Shown here: positions 57,201 through 64,000 of the stretch, in pieces
Layout: each line of letters begins with the position of its first letter
Numbering within the stretch: the stretch's first letter is position 1
Source: Plecoglossus altivelis
Taxonomy: Eukaryota > Chordata > Actinopteri > Osmeriformes > Plecoglossidae
DNA: 64,000 nucleotides
Reading direction: 5' to 3'
Assembly (NCBI GenBank): GCA_036571765.1
Contig: BROE01000001.1
Location: 6,754,818-6,818,817 of the forward strand
Notes under the pieces: generated by a model
The model's database searches: none
The model's input: the letters and a program-made list of their open reading frames with translations, nothing else
What the model was told of the DNA's origin: nothing
Translations under genes and position numbers: made by a program

Positions 57201-60200
57201 CATATTTCTTCCCCATTTTGATGCTCAATTTGAACCGCAGATCATCTTGACTGTCTACATTCCTAAACGCATTGAGTTGCTTGAATTTGATTGGCTTATG
57301 TACATATTTGCCTTAGAGTAGTTGAGTAGACAGCTAGAAGAAGTGGTCAGAGAGGATATATTTGTGTTCAATATAGTAAACGGCCTTTTTCTCCCTCAGC
57401 CTCAGGATTCCACTAGTCCACCTGTGTCTCTAATCCAGGGGAAAATGGCAATGTTTGAGCCTTCTCAGAGGCAGAGTACAGCTGGGGTGGTACCCTGGTC
57501 CCCACCCCAAATTAACTGGAACCCCTGGACCAGTAGCAACATAGATGAAGGACCGCTGGCATTTGTGAGTATCTCTTTTTTATGTTCTAATAGCTGGTTA
57601 TTCCTTCTTTTTTTACTGTCTCCTTTCAGTTGTCCAATTGGTTACAGCTGATTCTCCATCTTTCTTTTGTCACTTCTCCAGTGCACTCCAGAACAGATCA
57701 GTTCAGACCTTCACTATCAGCTGACCCAGCAGCTGGAGCAAGATGTCAACCTACAGAAGGTCTGCTATGGTGGAAACACATCCTGTCATCTGCCATTATG
57801 TTATCATATTTTACTCTTTAACCAAAATCTACATGTCATTTTCCAGATCATTGAGGAGCGAGATGGCCTTCCAGTGAAGAAGTTTGAGTTAGAAATTGTG
57901 TCCATCATTGAGCACAACCCCGTTGTCATTATCCGTGGGGCGACAGGCTGTGGTAAGACCACCCAGGTGCCCCAGTACATCCTGGACCAGTTCATCAAGA
58001 ACAAGCAGGCATCCGACTGTAACATAGTTGTAACTCAGGTACGACCACCAAAACAAGAAAGTACAATTTAAGTCTCAAAAATGTAAATTTAGATAAATGT
58101 TGCCTTCGCCATTGTCACACAGCCTTATTTTGTCCACAGCCGAGGCGCATCAGTGCTGTGTCTGTGGCTGAGCGTGTGTCTTACGAGAGAGGAGAGGACG
58201 TGGGGAACAGCTGTGGCTACAGTGTACGCTTTGAGTCCATACTACCTCGCCCACACGCAAGTGTTCTTTTCTGTACTGTCGGTAAGTGTCCCACAAACCA
58301 TTAAGAATGTGACACATGATAGCCAGGCCACCCTTTTCTGTTCTCAAAAAAAACCTCGATTCATTCCGCCATTTGCAGGTGTGTTACTTCGTAAGCTAGA
58401 GGCAGGCATCCGAGGAATCAGCCATGTGATTGTTGATGAAATCCATGAGAGAGACATCAACGTGAGTTCCTATGGCCACGTTTTAATATTTAATGATACT
58501 TTTATAGAACATATGGTTCCAGCAGGTGTTCCACAAACTTCCTGGGTTTCAGGGTTCTTGTTTGCAGAGTAGTAGTTTACCTACTTATATTATACTTTTT
58601 TTTGTTTTTTGCTCTTGTACACATTTAACTGTGAAAGAAGGAAATTAAAGGGACATTCAGCAGGTTCATATCTTAGTGTGTGTTCCGTTGTCTCCAGACT
58701 GACTTCCTGATGGTGGTTCTGAGGGACGTGATCCAGGCGTACCCACAGATACGGGTTATCCTCATGTCTGCCACCATTGACACCACCATGTTCAGCGAAT
58801 ACTTTTTCAACTGCCCTGTCATTGAGGTCTTCGGACGGACATTCCCTGTACAAGGTAAGAGAACAACTAACTGCTTCCATACGAATTGGCTGCTGCTTCA
58901 AAATGTTCAAATTGATGTTCTGTTTTATTCTTTTATTTCAGAGTATTTTCTGGAAGATTGTATTCAGATGACCAAATTTATTCCACCCATGGATAGAAAG
59001 AAGAAAGAAAAGGATGAGGACGTTGGAGAGGATGAGGTGTGATTTCTTTTCTTTTTTTTGTTATGGAACTGTTCGTACCCATCAAGAAATTAATTGTTTT
59101 AGTTACAATTTGTAATTTTTTTCATTTTTATATATCAATCAATTTAGGTACAGTTATATGGGCAAATATGCAGCCCTCTGTGAATTCGTTGTGAAAATGG
59201 CCATACATATAAGTGCATACTTAAGCACTGACGAACATCCACTGTATAAATCCCAATCTGTCCAAATCATTCCTTGCCTTGTCCACCATCTGTTACAGAC
59301 AAACTGCAATGTAATCTGTGGGCCCGAATACACCCCTGAGACCAAGCGTTCCATGGCCCTGATGAGTGAGAAGGAGACTCCATTTGAACTTGTGGAGGCC
59401 CTGCTCAAGTACATTGAGACCCTACAGGTGTCTGGAGCTGTGCTTGTTTTCCTGCCTGGCTGGAACCTCATCTTCTCCATGCAGAGACACCTGGAAATGA
59501 ACCCTCACTTCAGTCAGTATTTAAGACTGAATTGGATTGGTCTTTCTCAAGTTCTTAGAAAAGACTTAAGCTTGCCCTAGAGTCAAAAATAGAAGTTTAT
59601 GAAGTTGTTTCCTGTCCGTTGTGCATATTTTAGCATTGATCACCCTCCAGGGACTTGTCTCACTGTATTTGTTTGCTTTCCCAGGGAACCAGCGGTACAG
59701 AATTCTGCCTCTCCACTCTCAGATTCCCAGAGAGGAGCAGCGGCGAGTGTTTGAGCCTGTGCCTGATGATGTCAGGAAGGTCAGTCTCAGACCATCACAC
59801 CACAATAAACAGGAAGCTTGTAACTGATCACTTTGCAGGTGATGTCCATGCAAGAATTGCATACACCTTGCAACATTGTAGTTGTTGGACCTTTTGCAGG
59901 TGATCCTGTCTACCAATATTGCCGAAACCAGTATCACAATCAATGATGTTGTGTATGTCATCGACTCCTGCAAGTAAGTACTCTTCATTTCATGTCTCAT
60001 CAAATGTCTCAATTCTCAAAAGAACAATTATTATTATAAATCATTATCGTCAAATATAGATGGATGAAAAATATTGACACTCTACTTAAGTGGTGATATG
60101 TTCCTCCACTATAGGCAGAAAGTAAAGCTGTTCACATCCCACAACAACATGACCAACTATGCCACCGTGTGGGCGTCCAAGACCAACCTGGAGCAGAGGA

Positions 60201-63097
60201 AGGGGCGAGCGGGGCGCGTGCGTCCTGGGTTCTGCTTCCACATGTGTAGTCTGGCGCGCTTTAACAAGTACACTACCAATTTCACTTTTTCACACTCCAC
60301 TGTTTTAGTGACGTTCTACTTATGGGAATTGTGACCAATGTTTTGTTGTTTCTGTCTTCAAGACTTGAAACCCATATGACTCCAGAAATATTCCGTACCC
60401 CCCTTCATGAGGTGGCACTTAGCATCAAGCTGCTGAGACTGGGAGCGATCGGCCACTTCCTGTCCAAAGCCATTGAGCCCCCGCCGCTTGATGCTGTTAT
60501 TGAAGCTGAGCACACCCTGAGAGGTAAAGCCTTCTACCCTATCAAAATAAACAAGTTGTTCTCCGATCCCACTGGAACTACTGTATACTCTTCCTCTGTT
60601 ACTGCAGGTGACTTAGGAACATTATCCCTTAACATTGATAACTTTTGAATTGACATTACATTGGTTTAAGATTAAGTTTAATTGGCCTCGTGGGTGCAAT
60701 TCTTCCCTCAAGAACTGGATGCTCTAGATTCAAATGATGAGCTAACTCCGCTCGGACGGATCTTAGCGAAGCTGCCTATTGAGCCAAGGCTTGGGAAGAT
60801 GATGATAATGGGCTGTATATTCAAGTAAGTGAGAAGTCTCATAAAATGTCGAGATTTTACTTGATGAAATGTTTTGATGATAAATGGTATTTCTTTTCCT
60901 TGTGATTCTTTAGTGTTGGAGATGCAGTGTGCACAATCTCCGCTGCAACTTGCTTCCCAGAGCCGTTCATCAGTGAAGGCAAACGCTTGGCTTTTGTGCA
61001 CCGCAACTATGCCGGCACCAGGTTCTCTGATCATGTGGCACTGCTGTCAGTCTTCCAGGCCTGGGACGATGTTCGGTGGGTCTATTGGACATGTATATTC
61101 CAAGTACTATACTATAAAAATATATTTTTTCCTTCCTGCATCTCATTGAAGTAATAGCACTAGATAAACAGTATTGTATTAGTAATGCTTGGCTTGTAGT
61201 CTTCTCAATTTCTTGTTGTGCACATAAGGCAGGCAAATGTAACTTCACTATTCTTCCACCTTTTGCAAATGTTAACTACAGCATACTAATGTATTGATGT
61301 CTGGTCTTCCTCCTTGTATGTCAGGATGGGTGGAGAAGAGGCAGAGATCAGATTCTGTGACCATAAAAAGCTCAACATGTCAACTCTGAGGATGACCTGG
61401 GAGGCCAAGGTCCAGCTGAAAGAAATCCTCATCAATTCTGGCTTCCCTGAAGGTAATAATGGATCGCAGGCATTCTTGCTTTGGGTTCTATCTATATCGA
61501 AGGGCAATGAATGGAAAACATATCCCCAAAGCCAAATATTAATACTTAAAGTTAAAGGCAGGATTGGTAAATTCTTCAGACTAGCAAGTTTAGCTAGAAT
61601 TTGAAAGGATTCAAATGAAAATATCCCACCCCCTCCCTTCAAAGTAATTTGTCCATGTCACCGCAGAATGCTTGATAACCCAGATGTTCAACACGGTTGG
61701 ACCAGACAACAATCTGGACGTGGTCATCTCTCTGCTCACGTTCGGCTCCTACCCCAACGTTTGCTTCCACAAGGAGAAAAGGAAGATCCTCACCACCGAG
61801 GGGCGCAATGCCCTCATTCACAAGTCCTCTGTCAACTGTCCCTTCAGCAACCATGACATGACCTACCCCTCACCTTTCTTTGTCTTTAGTGAAAAGGTGG
61901 GGAAGTCTGGATTTCTCTCATTTAAACAATTTGTAAAAAGATAACATGACAAGGGTTGTTTTATGTTTCATGTCTAAACTTGTAAACACAGAACATTCCG
62001 ATAAGAGTCATTGGTCAAGTCAATTTAAATTCCAGCTCTGTTTTTCCACAGATCCGAACTCGAGCCATTTCGGCCAAAGGAATGACACTTGTCAGCCCTC
62101 TGCAGTTGATCCTGTTTGGCTCCAAGAAGATCACATCAAACGGGGAAATCGTTGAACTGGATGATTGGTGAGCGTCTTCCTAGTGGTGCATACTGTAATG
62201 AACAGTTTTTAACCGCATATTTGACCTTGAGTGCTTTAATCTTGCCTTAAACGCTCAGAATGACCATGGCGAGGTCAAGCAGATGACTAGTAGCTTAGAT
62301 CATTTGTTCTCTTTGACGAGGCAAAGGGGAAAAAAGATCAACCTATGAATTCTTGTCTTTGTAGGATCAAGCTCAAGATTTGTCATGAGGTGACAGGGAG
62401 TATTGCTGCTCTGAGGGCTGGTATGGAGGCCCTGGTTGTTGAAGTAACCAAGGACCCAGAGTATATCCGACAGCTGGACCCCACCAACGAGCGGCTGCTC
62501 AAGCTCATCCGTCAGATCTCAAAGCCTTCTGCGACAGGGCTGAACCTCATGGCCAACAACCAACGGTTAGTAAGCTACTCCTGTCTAATCTTCACGAGGG
62601 GTGGCACGTGACCAGTCTTCACAGCTCACTGAGAAAGGGAAGATGTTAGATACAAATAATTTGTGATGGCAATAAGGGATTTTAACCATCCATTGTCTGT
62701 TGTAAACATATACTACCCAGGATAAGAAGAGATGTGTGTGTGTGTGTTTTGTTACATACATACATACCTGTATGCATATAAATAAAACACATTTTCTGTT
62801 TCTTTTTCTAGTTTTGGTGATGGCCCTCGTCCTCCCAAGATGGGTCGTTTTGATGGAGGTGGTTATCAAGGAGGAGGTTACAGGGGGGGTGGAGGCTATA
62901 GAGGAGGGGGAGGTTATAGGGGAGGTGGAGGCTACAGGGGAGGGGGAGGTTATAGGGGAGGGGGAGGAGACAGAGGTTATGGAGGAGGGGGTTATAGGGG
63001 TGGTAATAGTGGATACAGAGGCGGTGGTGGTTCTGGCGGTTATCGAGGAGGGGGTTATGGTGGAGGTGGATATGGTGGATACAGGGGTGGGTACTAG
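54258..63097 (+). CDS. dhx9: DHX9 / RNA helicase A, complete (27 coding exons, 1263 aa)
   Basis: DExH-box helicase that unwinds RNA, DNA and R-loops. Exons: 54258-54368, 54465-54605, 54724-54838, 54954-55111, 55401-55549, 56384-56430, 56541-56677, 56829-56918, 57400-57564, 57682-57759, 57847-58038, 58140-58281, 58379-58461, 58698-58854, 58942-59036, 59299-59512, 59685-59779, 59900-59973, 60115-60267, 60363-60523, 60713-60824, 60914-61075, 61325-61452, 61667-61896, 62052-62167, 62365-62565, 62812-63097. All phases agree. Order: dsRBD1 (about 3-72), dsRBD2 (about 176-286), helicase with motif I GATGCGKTT (428-436), motif II DEIH (528-531), motif III SAT (560-562), motif VI QRKGRAGR (775-782), HA2/OB region, RGG/GGY tail (about 1180-1263). 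Length is close to human DHX9 (about 1270). A lysine/acidic loop (KKKEKDEDVGEDE) follows motif III as in the family. At the junction 59512/59685 the fish reads HFR-NQRY where human has HFG-SHRY. Confidence 0.97.
55550..56383 (+). other. DHX9 intron 5 (0.8 kb)
   Basis: No gene or repeat recognised. The 60-codon frame at 55636-55818 has no splice or homology support. Confidence 0.6.
56935..57310 (-). mobile_element. internally deleted Tc1/mariner remnant in DHX9 intron 8
   Basis: TTTGTGGCATAGATTCAACA, GCATCACGCAGTTGCTGCAG, ATTTGTCGGCTGCACATCCA and CATCCCATTTGTGCT belong to a Tc1-like element family I recognise from many fish genomes, read here on the antisense strand of its transposase. At about 57145 the sequence jumps to CAGCAGTTTCTGAAATACTC, CTGGCACCAACAACCATG and CTTCCCCATTTTGATGCTC, which in full copies lie several hundred bases further on, near the transposase N terminus. 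The middle is therefore deleted and frames are broken. It fills most of the intron 56919-57399. Confidence 0.8.
62847..63094 (+). repeat. dhx9: purine/G-rich repeat encoding the DHX9 RGG tail
   Basis: Repeats of GGAGG(T/G)TA(T/C)AGGGG-type units encode GYRGGG tandem repeats within the last DHX9 exon. The sense strand carries dense GGG/GGGG runs, so it could form G-quadruplexes. RGG tails bind RNA and are arginine-methylated in the family. The antisense frame is a His/Leu/Tyr-rich shadow. Confidence 0.8.
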
Positions 63098-63540
63098 AAC
63101 TGCTCAATGTTTAGTTCATTTTGTTGTGATGACTTATCTTATACGGTTTCCAAGTTTACCATGTGGTGGCTTAAGGATTACAATGTCAGAAATATTTTGC
63201 AAATATGGTTTTGTTTATTTTGACAGTGCAATTAAATCAATATTTCAGTTAAAGTGCTGATTTCAGCCAACAAAGACATTTTTAACTGCAGCCTCTGGAT
63301 CATGGGACGAATAGTTTGTGGGTATTTCCCGTGTAATTCAGGTTTGGTTGAAGTCATGTTTGAATATTTTCCTGTTATTTTTAACCCTTCATTTGATGTT
63401 GTTCATCAATGTTTACAGGCTCTCATTCATTGTCGGGAGCCTTGTTTTGTCCCATTTTTCAACTAAATGTCTGCAGTAGTAAAAATATAGAAATGATTAA
63501 AAAACAAAATGTGTGTGTGTGTGTGTGTATAAATAAATCA
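63098..63540 (+). other. dhx9: DHX9 3' UTR, overlapping the convergent gene's UTR
   Basis: ATTAAA at 63231-63236 and AATAAA at 63532-63537 are candidate + strand poly(A) signals; a (GT)n run lies at 63510-63528. For the minus-strand gene the nearest clear AATAAA (TTTATT on +) is at 63214-63219, so the two transcripts probably overlap tail to tail. Confidence 0.5.
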
Positions 63541-63768
63541 CCATTTTGATAGAAACTAACCCATACGCTGAATGCATAACTTATCTTGAACTAATTCTCG
63601 TATTGAAGCCTTCTTAAAATGTGTTATCGGTGCATAAGAAGCACTGATAAGCACTCAATTTAACTAAAATCTACTGCATTGACCGTACTTTCACAAGACA
63701 TCGAATTAGATCAAACTTCAGACGCAAATGAGGTATATTGTACATCTTAAGCAATGGAATGACTCATT

Positions 63769-64000
63769 CTAAGAACTGATCCACATCTTGCGCTGCAAGC
63801 CTATATTCCCCATTGTATTGGACTCAAACTTGTTGGTGTTCATCTCCAGACTGAGCTCCTGCAAGGCCTTGGACAAATGGTCTGACTCAGGTTGGTCTCC
63901 ACTGGCGGTCTTTTCAAGGAGCTCTTCATTGGTTTGATAGTGGTTATCAGGCACAAGGATGGACACCCCATAGCCTTGATTGTCATGGATGCGGTTGTCA
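63769..64000 (-). CDS. shcbp1l: SHCBP1L/SHCBP1-like protein, C-terminal end only (runs off the window)
   Basis: A frame open from the right edge of the window to a stop at 63769 encodes 76 residues, beginning DNRIHDNQGYGVSILVPDNH and ending RKMWISS. The NRI.DNQGYGV segment is the last turn of the parallel beta-helix repeats found near the C terminus of SHC-binding protein 1 and its paralog. The tail (TNEELLEKTASGD, LSKALQELSLEMNTNKFE) is charged and probably helical. SHCBP1L is preferred over SHCBP1 because human SHCBP1L lies next to DHX9 in 1q25, in convergent orientation as here. Start and most of the protein are outside the window. Mammalian SHCBP1L is linked to spermatogenesis. Confidence 0.75.
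   Translation of the reverse strand, partial: DNRIHDNQGYGVSILVPDNHYQTNEELLEKTASGDQPESDHLSKALQELSLEMNTNKFESNTMGNIGLQRKMWISS

Noticed and set aside
59158..59298. In-frame extension upstream of the DHX9 exon at 59299
   Set aside because: A TTACAG acceptor before TNCNVICGPEY matches the family exon start, and the extension has no DHX9 homology.
54257..63097. Alternative call of DHX9 as another DExH helicase (DHX36, DHX57, DHX30)
   Set aside because: Two N-terminal dsRBDs of the expected sequence, the RGG tail and SHCBP1L linkage fit DHX9 only.
62808..63107. 99-codon His/Leu/Tyr-rich frame on the minus strand
   Set aside because: Antisense shadow of the DHX9 RGG tail.

Overview
The window is nuclear DNA from a ray-finned (teleost) fish. 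The genes have many introns with GT-AG boundaries and vertebrate-type proteins. Intergenic and intronic DNA is AT-rich and full of dinucleotide microsatellites, and two introns carry decayed Tc1/mariner remnants of families I recognise from bony-fish genomes. Gene structures are compact compared with mammals: the whole DHX9 coding region fits in about 9 kb and RASAL2 in about 40 kb. Exon boundaries were set by hand from splice sites, phase agreement and remembered family sequences. No database search was run.

Layout, left to right. (1) Positions 451-6976, + strand: the last nine coding exons of a DLG-family MAGUK scaffold, best matching DLG1/SAP97 (end of SH3, hook, guanylate-kinase-like domain), with a 3' UTR to about 8.4 kb. 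(2) Positions 9817-10134, - strand: a single-exon small gene matching NCBP2AS2. (3) Positions 11942-52293, + strand: a complete RASAL2-type RasGAP gene (PH, C2, RasGAP, coiled coil; 18 coding exons, 1304 aa) with two phase-compatible candidate alternative first exons at 18430 and 28892. (4) Positions 54258-63097, + strand: a complete DHX9 / RNA helicase A gene (27 coding exons, 1263 aa), probably with a separate non-coding first exon at about 53.64-53.79 kb. (5) Positions 63769-64000, - strand: the C-terminal end of a SHCBP1L/SHCBP1-type gene, convergent with DHX9.

The gene order joins two blocks that lie on different human chromosomes: DLG1-NCBP2AS2 (3q29) and RASAL2-DHX9-SHCBP1L (1q25). The join falls between about 10.2 and 11.9 kb. 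The genes do not form a pathway or an operon. DLG1 and RASAL2 both act at the cell cortex in polarity and Ras signalling, while DHX9 is a nuclear RNA/DNA helicase.

The most interesting non-gene signals concern splicing and regulation. A 61-bp unit is triplicated directly upstream of RASAL2 exon 5, so its 3' splice site is copied. A short RASAL2 intron has (CA)n at its 5' end and (GT)n at its 3' end and could fold on itself. A DLG1 alternative exon resembling the SAP97 I3 insert is out of frame by one base. A perfect CRE overlaps the start codon of a 185-codon candidate first exon. A perfect 11-bp palindrome lies just upstream of the likely DHX9 start site. I found no evidence of a wholly new molecular system; the window is ordinary vertebrate gene space with several testable splicing and promoter oddities.
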